A stretch of 64,000 bases of DNA from Planococcus citri (lineage: Eukaryota; Arthropoda; Insecta; Hemiptera; Pseudococcidae), in assembly GCF_950023065.1 (NCBI RefSeq), contig NC_088681.1:62654836-62718835 (forward strand), written 5' to 3'. Below the pieces are notes generated by a model, which was not told the DNA's origin, made no database searches, and worked only from the letters and a program-made list of their open reading frames with translations. The number at the start of each line of letters is the position of its first letter. Position 1 is the first letter of the stretch. Below, piece by piece: positions 31,850-44,336 of the stretch. The translations under genes were made by a program, and so were the position numbers.

Positions 31850-33262
31850 CTAATATATTTTGGTCACAGCACACAAAATTTAAATTTGGCACTGCCTATT
31901 ACTAAAGTTGGATGTCTAAAATTTTTAGGAGTAATAGGAGTATACATCAACTCCAGTCTAACTTGGATTGGACTGATCACACAGACTATTTAGCTGGGAA
32001 ACTATCATCAATAAATTATCTCCTTTGGCAATTAAAAGGTGTCACCAATGTGCAAACATTAAAAATGGCATATTATGGAATGTTCCAGTCTAATATGAAT
32101 GGTGCTATTCAAGAAGGTCCTATCGACTGATAGGACCTTTTTGAGGAGTTCATGAAATTTGAATCTCTGACATTTTCTGCACACAATTGTGCAAACCGCA
32201 GCTCATCATGTGGTGTTTTTCACAAACAGCAGCCATATGAATTTGTTGAGGACGGCTCACCACAGTGACTTGGATGGCAAAAAAAAGGGCGCATGGGGTT
32301 TTACAACAAAACTCAAGAGTTGGAAGTAGTGATTTCGTAGTAATTTTCAACGAGGAATTCGAATCCGATGTCCTTTTTTTGCCCGACCCCTTGGGAGAGG
32401 GGGAGTGGGGTGCGACGGAAATCAGATTTTGTAAAAATGAAAAAAATCGAGTGATTCTGAATTTAATTTTTTCCTCAAGAGTTGGTGTTTTAAACTTGTA
32501 AATTACGTACCTAACAAGTTGTCTGAACTATTTCATGTTTTTGGTGGGTTTGAGAAGGAATAAAATTGATTTTTAGGTGGAATAACCGCAAGAAGGTCCT
32601 GTCGTTTCAAGAAGGTCCTATCAAGGTCTCTTTTGTAAAGCGCTCCCATGGAAATATTGGTGGTGGAAAAAAAATTACTACGCAGGAAATAAATAGTGGA
32701 AAGATGCTTCTGTTCAACAAAAAAAACCGGAGCTCGCTATATCATTGTAAACCAAAATAGCAAAACACTGAATTATAAAAATGTGTTTTTCTCAAAACCA
32801 GTTTTTTGGCGATAGGACCTTCTTGAATAGCACCATTCATATGTCATATGGCTTAGTGTTTTGGGGTGGAATGGTGGAAATATCAGTCTTATGCAGAGAA
32901 TTTTTGTAATACAAAAACGAGCAATAAGAATCATCTATCGAATGCAAGTCACAGAATCATGCAAGAATGTCTTTCTTTCGAATGAAATTTTAACTTTACC
33001 CTGCTTATACATATATATGATAGCCCAAATTGTGAAGAAGGGCATAGTAATACCCCTCAACATAGTCATTTATACTAGAAATAGCAAACAACTACATAGC
33101 ACACAATTCAGGACTAAATTTTATCAAGCTAGTATAGACTTCATGGCTGCAAAAATTTATAACAAAATCCCAACTGAAATCAAAATTATCAATTGCACAA
33201 AATTATTTTCTAAAACTCTGAAAAAATGGCTGCTAAAAAAAAGTGTTTTATTTAATATGTAG
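31850..33262 (+). pseudogene. LINE reverse-transcriptase C-terminus, interrupted
   Basis: The left piece shows TKVGCLKFLGV, INSSLTW and then, in a shifted frame, DHTDYLAGKLSSINYLLWQL and LKMAYYGMFQSNM. The right piece from 32843 resumes with SYGLVFWGG, then a frame change into MQRIFVIQKRAIRIIYRM and FRTKFYQASIDFMAAKIYNKIP to a stop at 33262. This is the RT thumb and C-terminal domain of I/Jockey-like LINEs. Frameshifts and the insertion make it non-functional. Confidence 0.85.
32097..32838. mobile_element. 742-bp non-autonomous DNA transposon with 29-bp TIRs
   Basis: The left terminus GAATGGTGCTATTCAAGAAG... and the right terminus are perfect inverted repeats for about 29 bp, ending in GGTCCTATCG. 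ATAT flanks both sides (32093-32096, 32839-32842), and removing the element plus one copy restores a continuous LINE frame. Extra GGTCCTRTC words near the left end (32130) and at 32595 and 32613 look like subterminal binding sites. No transposase is present. Confidence 0.88.
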
Positions 33263-33768
33263 ATGAGTATATGGACGCTGTTACATAACTGAGTGCATTA
33301 GGAAGTGAACTTTCAGCGATTCCTTGTAATTTTGATTTATTATCTTTCAGTATTCATGATCATCCATACAGCATCATTGTTTCTTTTTTTATTTTTATGT
33401 ATAATCGATAATTTTTGGATGTTATGTGGTAATAATTCTAAGAATTTTTATAAATGTTTAAAACATCTTACTTTCTTTATAATGTATTTTTTTCTGATTT
33501 ATTATAATTATGTCGTTTTTTTTTATTTTTTATTATTTTATTTTCTATTATTTTCATTGCAGGCGTCTATTTAAATATTGTGCTAATCTTATACCTGTAT
33601 AATGCAGTACATGGCGCATTCATTTCATTTTATTTCATATTATTTAATTTTATTATTCATTTCTTTATATTTTAATCATTTCTTACACTGTTAGTACATA
33701 AGTCGACTTTATAAATGCAGCAATGCTGCCTATTGCAAAAAATAAAGTTGATTTGATTTGATTTGATC

Positions 33769-34129
33769 AAAAAATTCTGACGATCTTTATGTTTAATAAA
33801 GAGCCAGAAACGAATATTCACAAAGAAAGTATCACAAAAATAATTGTACAATTGATTGTGAAAAACATTCAAAAATATCAAAAATTCATGGACCTTCAGA
33901 AAACGACCAATATTTGAGAAAATATCTCATTTGGGTTAAATTTTGCACAGACTGCTCAGATTATTGAAAAATACCAAGAATTAATTGGAAATTCTCAAAA
34001 TTGAATAATAATTTGTCAAAACTGCAGAAAATGTCATAAAATTTGTCAAAGTCCCCCCCCTGAAAAAAATCACTACTTTTTTCACTCCCTGTTTCCAATA
34101 AAATTTTCAGAAAGCTCTCCACTCGACCC
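33769..34129. other. no gene seen
   Basis: AT-rich DNA with a short C tract near 34052. Confidence 0.4.
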
Positions 34130-34370
34130 CTTCCCTCCTCCGCCATACTCAAAAAAAAGTTGACAAAGTCGAATTTTTGCAGGAAATTTTTCAAAAAAAA
34201 ATTGAAATTGGAAGGAAATTTGTACATGTAAAAAGTATTTTTTATAAAGATACTTACAAAAATGAACACATCAATGAATTTTTTTATTTTTTCACCATAT
34301 TTTTGACTAAATTCGCTACTTTTTCACTACTTTCACTATCTGTTAGATACCCTGATTACCTAAAGACCTG
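34130..34370. repeat. second copy of the dispersed repeat at 28900-29300
   Basis: Shares the ctactttttcactactttc and 'tctgttagata' modules in the same orientation. Confidence 0.6.
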
Positions 34371-34776
34371 AGACGAACAATGAATGATCAATCTGCTGAT
34401 CTTTTTGAATCCCCCCATTTTGGCCGTTAGTTGAAAAATCGAAAATAACGCAGGCATCGTTGTTTCCGTACTTTCAAAGCTATAATGAAATCTCGCCAAC
34501 TTTTTCGAAAAAAGTTGAAATAAAATGATTACTCTGGGAAAACAGCGAAGGTAAACTTGTAAAATCCGGAAACTAAGCCTCAAACTACCCAGCAAACCGA
34601 TAAGTAAACAAATCGTACGACAGAATGAATTCTTCGTAAAAATCAAAAATCAATCAAAACTGTCAAGTTAAAAAAAACTCGATTCGATAATCGAATTAAA
34701 AAATTACTACTCGAACGAAATACCTACATATAAAAATAATACTTCAAAAAAGAATCACTTTCACTCGGTATCAGTT

Positions 34777-34810
34777 TATAAAATGCAAATAAACCGCTAG
34801 TTCAGTTCAA
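34777..34810 (+). promoter_or_regulatory. candidate core promoter (TATA + initiator)
   Basis: TATAAAA at 34777-34783 is followed 27 bases later by TTCAGTT, the arthropod initiator, with +1 at A34804. A palindromic E-box GAGCACGTGCTC lies at 34812-34823. The surrounding 34780-35640 is non-repetitive and relatively CpG-rich. No downstream ORF or clear donor completes a gene. A 27-bp spacing is at the short end of normal. Confidence 0.35.
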
Positions 34811-34823
34811 CGAGCACGTGCTC

Positions 34824-35700
34824 TTCAACTACCAAAGAGATCAGCGGTCGCGAGCCGTTACACGTTCGCTAGACTAATTAATAAATTTGCAAAAAGAAAA
34901 AAAAATGCACGTAAAATATACACATAAAACCAGTTGACATCTCACCTCGTTACACGTAAATTTAACGGGTATTTTTTCACATAATACGAGTAGGTATCAT
35001 ATTATATACGATAACCTTGCAAAACGCGTAATTCGAACGCGTGAGCAAAAAAAATACATAACTTGTGTTTTTTTTTTTCGTTTCTTATCAATTTTCCATT
35101 TCGGCGGTAATTTACTTTAAGCGAGGAGGGGGTGGGGGGTCAGGGGAACACCGAATGCCACCGCGGTGATCACTTAATTATACATTATTGCAACTCTGAA
35201 GACGTAATCAAGTAGGTGTCAGGCGAGGTGGCTTTTTTATATACGAGCGCAGCAACGCGAGTCTTCACGTGCGAAAAAGTTTTTTTGAAAAAAAAAATGA
35301 ATAGATAAAAAACCAAAAATGCAAAACGTCAAGTTGTTTTCCATGTCAGAAGAAGACCGCGCGCCGCGCTCTACCGCCTTAAATACTGGCACATATTTCT
35401 TAAGGAAAGTGCCCTTCGGACTTGTTTAGTAGAGAATTTGCCAACGATGCAATTAGCTTTTCGTGCATTCGACCGAGAAGTTTCGCAGTGGGAAAACTTT
35501 TCAAACTAACCACGCTTTGAGATTTTACAGACCGCGAGACCGTGTATCTATTTAGTTTTTCACTTCGGATAAATTGACTTGTATATTTGATTTGCGGGAG
35601 CTATGAACTTTCTTAACAAACCGACCGCGACCGCCGACCAATAGCTCGGAAAAAAGGCCTGCTTTTAGAGAGCGAAATCCAGGAAATAAAAGAGGCGATG
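34824..35700. other. non-repetitive CpG-bearing block, no ORF
   Basis: Contains gcgcgccgcgctctaccgcc near 35365 and an ATTTAAGG-type TATA-like word on the minus strand near 35376. Possibly regulatory or first-exon DNA; nothing coding is supported. Confidence 0.3.
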
Positions 35701-36480
35701 GCGAGTAGAATGAAACTCGATCAAAATGTAATTATGTTTGGTGTGTTATGGGTTGTTGTATTTTATACATCTCGTATTTCTTCTGCTCGTGGACGGTGGA
35801 TATAAGAGCAGTATTGGAATCAATCGTCTTTGGTCGCATATAGCGAAAAATTAATCTATTTACTCAGAAGTGGACCAAAACACAGACTGCAGAGTGAAAA
35901 AAAAAGAAAAATTTCACCCCACTTGATATATGTATATATTTTTTTCAATTTCTCCCCCAAAATTCCACAGAGAACTTGAGCAAAATTGAAACATTTCTTG
36001 AAAAAAAGCTTGTAAATGTTCAATTTTTGATTTTGAATACGAAGTTTATTGGTTCACAAACGAACGATTTCCTTGAAGATGCAAAAAATTGAAAACGAAT
36101 CTTTCGAATCACGCGATGATTTACAAACCAAGCCACCAGAATTACAAAATGATCCCCAAATTCCATAATATTCAAGAAGTTGTCCGATCTACTCGTTGTT
36201 GGAGTTTCGAGAAGACTTGAATATGGGATCCAGAAAGGCTGGTATCAAAAAAGTTGGTTGAAATTCGCAAGCCACACTTTTAAAACCCGAACAAAACTAC
36301 ACGTTACAAAATTTTTTCAATTTTTCTTAAATTTTTGAGGTCTAATGCAAAGTTTGGAGAGAGCGAATCAAAAAAAAAAAAAAACACTCACGCATTTAGC
36401 GTCAGAAGACCGACTTTTCTTTAAATAAAAAACTTTTACGAACGAATTGATTCACTTTCTTTGAAACATTTGTACAGCAA
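35701..36480. other. no gene seen
   Basis: AT-rich DNA between the CpG-bearing block and the satellite. Confidence 0.4.
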
Positions 36481-38375
36481 TTGACCTGTTTACAATCGAA
36501 TCGAATCATTTACGAACGATTGGCGATTAAATAAATTGATTGATTTCTTGGCGAATCATTCGCAAACGGATCAATTAATTTACGATTGATTCGGTCTTTG
36601 TGAAACTATTGTACAGGAATTTGATCTGTTTTCAAGCGATGTGAATCGATCGAATCGATTCATTCACAATCACAACCGATTGGCGATTGAGCAAATTATT
36701 GTTTGATTTCTAAGTGAATCATTCGCGAACGAGTTGATCAATAGTTACTTAATAATTCGTGAACGAATCGATTTGTATACGTGACTCGTTCGCGAACGAA
36801 TCGATTCATTTATTCAGAATCGATTCGTATGACTGACTCGTTCGCGAACGAGTTGATCACTAGTTACTAAATAATTATTGAACGCATCGATTCGTATAAG
36901 TCACTCGTTCGCGAACGAATCGATTCGTATAAAAGACTCCTTCGCGACCGAATCGATTCGTATCTCGTTCGCGAACGAATCGATTTGTATAACTGACTCG
37001 TTCGCGAACGAATCGATTCGTATAAGTGACTCGTTCGCGAACGAATCGATTCATTTATTCAACTTTTGATGAATCATTCGCGAACGAATCGATTCATTTA
37101 CTCAATTTTTGGTGAATCCTTCACGAACGAATTGAATCATTTTTTGTGAATCATTCACGAACGAATTGATTCGTATAAGTGAATCATTCGCAAACGAATC
37201 GATTCGTATAAGTGAATCATTTGCAAACGAATCGATTCGTATAAGTGACTCGTTCGCGAACAAATCGATTCGTATAAGTGACTCGTTCGCGAACGAATCG
37301 ATTCATTTATTCAATTTTTGATGAATCATTCGCGAACGAATCGATTCATTTACTCAATTTTTTGTGAATCATTCGCGAATGAATCGATTCGTATAGGTGA
37401 CTCGTTTGCGAACGAATCGATTCATTTATTCAATTTTAGATTGATCATTCGCGAACGAATCGATTCATTTACTCAATTTTTGGTGAATCCTTCACAAACG
37501 AATTGAATCATTTTTTGTGAATCATTCGCGAACGAATTGATTCGTATAAGTGAATCATTTGCAAACGAATCGATTCGTATAAGTGACTCGTTCGCGAACG
37601 AATCGATTCATTTATTCAACTTTTGATGAATCATTCGCGAACGAATCGATTCATTTACTCAATTTTTGGTGAATCCTTCACGAACGAATTGAATCATTTT
37701 TTTGTGAATCATTCGCGAACGAATTGATTCGTATAAGTGAATCATTCGCAAACGAATCGATTCGTATAAGTGAATCATTTGCAAACGAATCGATTCGTAT
37801 AAGTGACTCGTTCATGAACAAATCGATTCGTATAAGTGACTCGTTCGCGAACGAATTGATTCATTTATTCAATTTTTGATGAATCATTCGCGAACGAATC
37901 GATTCATTTACTCAATTTTTGGTGAATCATTCACGAACGAATTGAATCATTTTTTGTGAATCATTCGCGAATGAATCGATTCGTATAGGTGACTCGTTTG
38001 CGAACGAATCGATTCATTTACTCAATTTTTGGTGAATCCTTCACGAACGAATTGAATCATTTTTTGTGAATCATTCGCGAACGAATTGATTCGTATAAGT
38101 GAATCATTTGCAAACGAATCGATTCGTTTAAGTGACTCGTTCGCGAACGAATTGATTCATTTATTCAATTTTTGATGAATCATTCGCGAACGAATCGATT
38201 CATTTACTCAATTTTTGGTGAATCATTCACGAACGAATTGAATCATTTTTTGTGAATCATTCGCGAACGAATTGATTCGTATAAGCGACTCGTTCGCGAG
38301 CGAGTCGATTCGTATAAGTGACTCGTTCGCGAACGAATCGATTCGTATAATTGACTCCTTCGCGAACAAATTGAT
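36481..38375. repeat. satellite array built on the dyad TTCGCGAACGAATCGATTC
   Basis: About 1.9 kb of ~30-45-bp units, each combining the palindromes TTCGCGAA and AATCGATT with a linker (gtataagtgac, atttattcaatttttgatg or atttactcaatttttggtg). Linker types recur in a fixed order, giving a higher-order period of roughly 250 bp (for example 37070, 37319, 37625 and 37877). The left edge (36481-36860) is more degenerate. ORFs on both strands (SFANESIRI, FVRERV) arise from the repeat and its dyad symmetry. Confidence 0.92.
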
Positions 38376-40055
38376 TCATAAATTCCCTAAAATTGTATTT
38401 GAACCCCCCCCCCCTCAGGTACAAAATTCTCCACTTTTTACAGAATAAAAAAAATGGAGTGACATATCGATTGTTGATGATTTGGATGAGTTGAATTCGA
38501 ATATTCACTCATTTTTTCGATTCAACCCCTTCAAATCTCTCTCTTTAACCAGAGCTCGTGTTAAAGATACCAAAAAATTCGAAAGGAGCGCTTCAGTGGA
38601 ATTTTCAAGAATTTTGAGATTTCTGAGTTCAAATATCCACCTGTTGTTTTTTTTTTTTTATTTCTACGCGAATTTTTCCATAAATAAATGAATAATCGTT
38701 CGCAAAAATCGCCACCAGGTTGCCTATACCTTAACAAGCGATTCAATACCATAATTTAACCCTTCCTCAATCGAATCCTTCCCAGCTGTAATTCGATATC
38801 ATCCATATATGTACCTTTTTTCGATGGTTTGAAATTTTTCACATTCACTTTCCTTCTAACCTAATGAAAAACTTTGAAAGCACCTATGTAAGTACTTGGA
38901 AGACACTTGACATTATTTTGGTAATCATTAGAAATATTTCAAAAAATGCTATCAAGTAAAAAAAAATTGTCCAATTTTGGAACATTTTCAAAAAAAATTT
39001 CTACCTATATCTCGAGTCTGATCAAATCTCTTAATTTTTTTTTTGCAAACTTGAAATTAATATCAATGCACCAAATTTTGTTAATTTTCCAAATAAACAT
39101 TGTTGACTTCCAAGTTCTATACTACGTCTGTATTGTCTAATTATTAGCAGTAGCACGTAATACAAATGTTTGCACGTACTTAGACGTAACATACAAATAC
39201 GAAACTCAAATTCCAGTTCGAAGATTCATTGACAATCATCAGAGAACTCGGTGTACACGATTGTGAGTCGGTCTACATAGGTTTATGTACGTCATTTATG
39301 TACTTACTGAAAAAAATTAAAAACAAGCTCATAACTCTCTCTGGCACTGTAATTAAAAAAAAATACCCACAGCAAAGACGTATTTTTATACACACAGGTT
39401 TTCCATACCTAGTAAAAGTCTCACCAAGAACACATTTAGATATATACTAGGTAGGTATAGCACACTGTTGGAGGCTTTTAAATATATAAGAAGAAGAGAT
39501 CGCGAAAGGAGCCCAAAGCTGACTTAATTTTACCACCAGGTTTTTAAGTCAATAAATAAAAATTTTTGTCAGTTTATTCAGCTGGTTGGGTAGGCTTACT
39601 ACCGCGTTCCGACGTTGTTGACGCGTTATCCGCGGGTAATTTACGAGAACCTACTATACCTAGCTATGTAGTACCTGATACCTACCTAGCTACCGACTAA
39701 CATCTCAGGTGGAAGGCAAATATACTACTACGTCGTGAATTTCGCAAGAATAGGCGATATTTTTACATTATTCTCGTTTATAGTAATAATATATGTATCG
39801 TAATACACGCGAAGAAGAGTACCTATAAAGCTGGCTTACTCGACGTAAGCAAGATGATGATACCTCGACCCGAAATACCGATGCGGTCGCCCAGCGAATA
39901 GCTACAGAGGTCTAGGCATTATACTTCATATAGGTAGGCTACACATGCGACGAGTTTATCGAAAGTAGGTATTTTTTTTCGCTTTTTCTCGCACCGAGTC
40001 GAGAGAGTCGACGTCGCCAGTTTTTCCCTGGAGACACGAAACCGCGTAGTTCGCG
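38376..40055. other. no gene seen; AT-rich, then CpG-bearing from about 39590
   Basis: A C tract lies at 38405-38414. 39590-40050 is less AT-rich and leads into the ORF at 40056. Confidence 0.4.
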
Positions 40056-40214
40056 ATGACAGATGTTTCGTATGCCATGATCTATGATGTTGTAGAGACT
40101 TTACGCGGATATCGCACTACTAGAGCCCGTCAAGGATACCCCGAGCTTAGAGAGTGCGTTATGGCTGTGAAGCGGATAAGAGGAAGAGGTTGTAGGGCTC
40201 AGCTGCAGAGGTGA
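40056..40214 (+). CDS. candidate first coding exon or small ORF (52 codons)
   Basis: The ATG at 40056 opens a balanced, Arg-rich reading frame (VSYAMIYDVVETLRGYRTT, then PELRECVMAVKRIRGRG) in DNA distinctly more GC-rich than its surroundings. It ends in TGA at 40212. A good plus-strand donor (GCAGAG|GTGAGGG) lies at 40211, so splicing would bypass the stop. No family is recognised and the upstream promoter is not clear. Confidence 0.25.
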   Translation: MTDVSYAMIYDVVETLRGYRTTRARQGYPELRECVMAVKRIRGRGCRAQLQR

Positions 40215-42008
40215 GGGTAAGGAGAAGGAGAGTTCTTCATGCACAAGGTTAGCTTACGTTGGCTTAAGGGAAAAAAATTGCAAGATGAGAGATCGAACAT
40301 CAGGAGATGCAAATGGATTGAGGGATTTATTTTCACGCGGATCTGTGGATTTTTCACATTTGCAAGCAAGACTGACCAGATACAAAGATATGAAAATAAA
40401 ATATCACAAAATCGAAGAGAATGCTACAAAAAAAAGCAAGCAGATTAAGGCTTTGGAATGCTAAAAGGCATTCGAAAGATCACTTTTTGGATTTTTAATT
40501 GCAATTAGAAAATTTGAAAGCCGCTTTCCATTGACTGAAATTAGAGTGTTTGGAATAGTAAAATTAATTTTAGTAACTACAAACAGAGTTGCACTCATTG
40601 ATACCCCCTTTAGTCAGAAATTTTCAAGATAAAAATAATCAAAAATGTGGGTCGTTTTTCAATTTTTTTTTTTTTTTTTTTTTAAATATTTGATGGAATT
40701 TTGTTCATCCAATAAAAATCATGGCCAAATACCTCGAAAAGGCTTCCTAAAAACTTCAAAAACCTCTCCGGTGAGAGCTCAAAGTTGAAAAAAATTGAAG
40801 AATCCTCAAATATTTTTTAAAAAGTCGTTTTCGTCGAGTTCATGAGGTTCTCAAAACCATCAAATTGGTCAAATTTTCAGTCTGCATTGAAGGTGTCATG
40901 CATAACCTAAAAATTCGAAATTTTACCCACGTCTTGTTGAGGCTATTAAGCCGATATTTCTTTGTAAGCTCTTTCAAATTTAAAAAAAAAAAAAAAATCC
41001 AATATTGATTTTAATGTGCTGAAGAGCAATTTTGAACACATCTAATCGCAAAATAAAAATCAAAATGATTCCAAAAATATCTGAAACTGCTGCTCAAAAT
41101 TTGAGATGACGTATAGCTGACAGATGGCACTTGCAACATTTTGCACAAACCTGATGATTTAGTATGATTGATTGTATTGCTTTATTTTCAACAATTTTCG
41201 TGCATTTCAATTTGATGAATTATTAAGAATTTTCGGTATCTGGGGTCCGATTTTCACAGTTTTGGTGATTTATTTCATCACTTGAATTTCACATGTATCA
41301 TAGTGATAGTCATATTTTTCATCAACTAATGCTAGTTTCATCATTTTCATCAATTCTGACGTCAATTTCGTCAATTTTTCAGGATTTTCACGAATTTTAC
41401 TTTTTTATTATCAAATTTTCATTACAAGCTCAGAATATTTTTAGACCATTTTAGGTTCCCGCAAATTTTCCAATATGCAACAATTTTTTCGATTTCAGGA
41501 AAATTTCTGCATTGTTTAATCAATTTTCAAGCATCTGAATTAAAATTTTTCTTATAAGTATGTATGCTCAAATTAACACATGAAATCTTGATTACATTTT
41601 TCCGATTTTATCATCCTTTTGCTGTTGTTTGAAAACGTCATGTTACTTTTCCGCAATTGGGACTACTTTTCATAGACTTATCGTTATTTTTGATAATTTT
41701 TAATTCAATTTTGCAGATTTTCTTTCATTCTTGGGGTAGTTTTTTTTTCGTAGAATTACTTACTTAGCCTTTTTATAAAAAAAATGTCCTACTTTCTTGA
41801 AATTAAGACGACTTTTTAAAGTCTAATTTTTATGCCAAATTTGCTACTTTTTTTCAATTTCGGCAACATTTTTCATAATTTTATCATTTTGTTATTAACT
41901 TTTGAAAAAATTTCGTGCCATTTCTGCTGATTTTTCGTTTTATATGCAAATTTTTTATCATTTCACAATTTTTAATAAATTTTCAAGAATATTTGCTGCA
42001 AATGGCTC
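40215..42008. other. AT-rich DNA, no gene seen
   Basis: 41170-42000 has repetitive 'aattttcatcaattt' style words without a clear period. A T18 run lies near 40666. Confidence 0.45.
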
Positions 42009-42011
42009 TTA

Positions 42012-44300
42012 TAGTCGGGGAGCCCACTTGAGGATAAATTGCACCCCCCCCCGTCGATCTTCCGGGACAACATTTTTCTTAAAGGGGGAGTCCTAAGGAA
42101 CATTTCTAGCCCTTGTACTCAAAAAAAAAAGTGGCCCTACTTACAAAATGGCGGCCATTTTGATTGACAGGTCAGCCGAAATCGCAGATTTTGCGTTCCA
42201 ACATAAGACTTGCACAAAATTTTTCAAACTGTACAAAGGTAGATCGAAAGATCAAGCAAAAATTTATCACATGTCAAAATTTCAAGTGCTATAAAGTGCG
42301 TTTTTCGATTTTTGGTGAATTTTTGAAAATCAAATTCAGGCCAAAAATGAGGGGAAAAATCAAAATTTTACCAAATTGACCAAGAAAGCTGAAATTTTGG
42401 ATACACCCTATTTTCGACATGCCAAATCGATTGGAAACTGTTTCAAACCGTTTTGAGTAGTTCTGGAGCTTCCAGCAGATTTCTTTAACTCGAAATTCCC
42501 TCAAAATTCCATCGAATTGTAGTTGTAAAGCTGAAATTTATTCTAAAAACTAATTTCAATACGCTACGAAGTCAACTGCAGGGGAGTTGTGGTGCCTCCA
42601 GCGATTTTTTGAAAATTACTGGAGCCTTCAGTAGATTTTTGAAACTTTAAATGTTCACAAAATTTCATCAAATGTGACGCGGCCAGCGATACCATACCAT
42701 ATGTCGGCAAAATTTTTTTTCGTTTTATTGTGGTTTCTGGTAGTGTTTTTCTTCCTCTTTTCAATGGTGCAAACAGATTTTCAAAATATTAAAATCTGAC
42801 AAATTTTCAAAATTTCAAAGTTGCGTATTTTTTGAAATTCAAAAACCAAAATTCTGAGAAAAACGTGTTTGAAAGTTTGGGTTATTTTTGTAACATTTTT
42901 AAAATTTTTTTTTTTTTTTTTTTTTTGATTTACTTCATCTTTTAATGGTTTTACATCATAATATTTTTTTTTTTTTTTGACATTTTTTTATGAAAAGCAC
43001 TTTTGTAAAACCGGTTTTTCACCACTAAAACGACGTGTTTGAGATCGGTGGGTACACCCATTCCAAAGTATAGGCTTCATAGTATATGAATCGACAAAAA
43101 AAAAATTTTTGATATTTTCTGACTTTTTCCATGAAAACGCGATTATCTCAAAAAAAAGTTTTCCGACATATGGTATGGTATCGCTGGCCGCGTTACAAAT
43201 GGAGATGGAAAGCTGAAATTTACTCTACGATCCAATTTTAACACCCTCTGAAGACGACTCCAGGTAGGTTCAAATCATTTTGGAACCTCCAGCGCCTTTT
43301 TGAAAATTACTGGAGCGTCCAGTAGATTTTGGAAACTTGAAATTCCTGCAACATTTTACCAAATGAAGTTGGCAAGCTGAAATTTACTTCGAAAACTAAT
43401 TTCAATACGATATGAAGTCGACTACATGGTGGTTTCAAATGGTTTTAAATGGTTTTGAAGCTTCCAGCTAAATCTTGGAAATTTCAATTTTCCAAAAAAC
43501 ACCATAAGACCTCTCAAAAAGTGACTGGAAGCTCCAAAACGACTTGAAATCCACCAGCAGACGAGTTTGTAGCGTATTAAAATTAGTTTGCAGAATGAAT
43601 TTTGACTTTCTAGTTTCTACCTGCGTTTGATGAAATTTTTAGGAAATTTAAAGTTTCAAAAATCTACTGGAGGCTTTAGTAATTTTCAAAAAATCGCTGG
43701 AGGCTCCAAAACGACTTGAAACTCCCCTGCAGTTGACTTCGTAGCGTATTGAAATTAGTTTTTAGAATAAATTTCAGCTTTACAACTACAATTCGATGGA
43801 ATTTTGAGGGAATTTCGAGTTAAAGAAATCTGCTGGAAGCTCCAGAACTAGTACTCAAAACGGTTTGAAACAGTTTCCAATCGATTTGGCATGTCGAAAA
43901 TAGGGTGTATCCAAAATTTCAGCTTTCTTGGTCAATTTGGTAAAATTTTGATTTTTCCCCTCATTTTTGGCCTGAATTTGATTTTCAAAAATTCACCAAA
44001 AATCGAAAAACGCACTTTATAGCACTTGAAATTTTGACATGTGATAAATTTTTGCTTGATCTTTCGATCTACCTTTGTACAGTTTGAAAAATTTTGTGCA
44101 AGTCTTATGTTGGAACGCAAAATCTGCGATTTCGGCTGACCTGTCAATCAAAATGGCCGCCATTTTGTAAGTAGGGCCACTTTTTTTTGAGTACAAGGGC
44201 TAGAAATGTTCCTTAGGACTCCCCCTTTAAGAAAAATGTTGTCCCGGAGGATCGACGGGGGGGGGGGGTGCAATTTATCCTCAAGTGGGCTCCCCGACTA
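42012..44300. mobile_element. 2.3-kb palindromic (fold-back) element with near-identical arms
   Basis: The terminal inverted repeats start TAGTCGGGGAGCCCACTTG, and TTA flanks both sides (42009-42011, 44301-44303). The outer arms (about 42012-42560 and 43745-44300) are almost identical. A 71-codon ORF on each arm (42164-42379 plus, 43932-44147 minus) translates identically, which reflects arm identity and is not evidence of a gene. The right side holds extra ~150-180-bp modules (cgctggaggctccaaaacg, gtagcgtattgaaattag) absent from the left. An inner inverted pair (gcgataccataccatatgtcg at 42684 and 43165) surrounds a T-rich centre. Non-autonomous; other copies are at 15885 and 30765/31305. Confidence 0.88.
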
Positions 44301-44304
44301 TTAA

Positions 44305-44335
<31 letters not shown>

Positions 44336-44336
44336 G
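44301..44336. repeat. (AAAT)n microsatellite
   Basis: About eight aaat units immediately against the palindromic element's right end. Confidence 0.9.

Larger units (their letters stand above)
31820..33768 (+). mobile_element. 5'-truncated LINE with 3' end, split by a DNA transposon
   Basis: The RT C-terminal coding remnants are followed by a ~500-bp 3' UTR ending in AATAAAG and (TTGAT)n at about 33741-33767, a typical LINE 3' terminus. A 742-bp inverted-repeat element sits inside at 32097-32838. The 5' part of the LINE (endonuclease and RT core) is absent. Confidence 0.85.

Noticed and set aside
36878..37506. ORFs with repeated SFANESIRI peptides
   Set aside because: Translation of the palindromic satellite; mirrored on the other strand.
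42164..44147. Two identical 71-codon ORFs in opposite orientation
   Set aside because: They are the two arms of the fold-back element; identity reflects the palindrome, and no domain is present.
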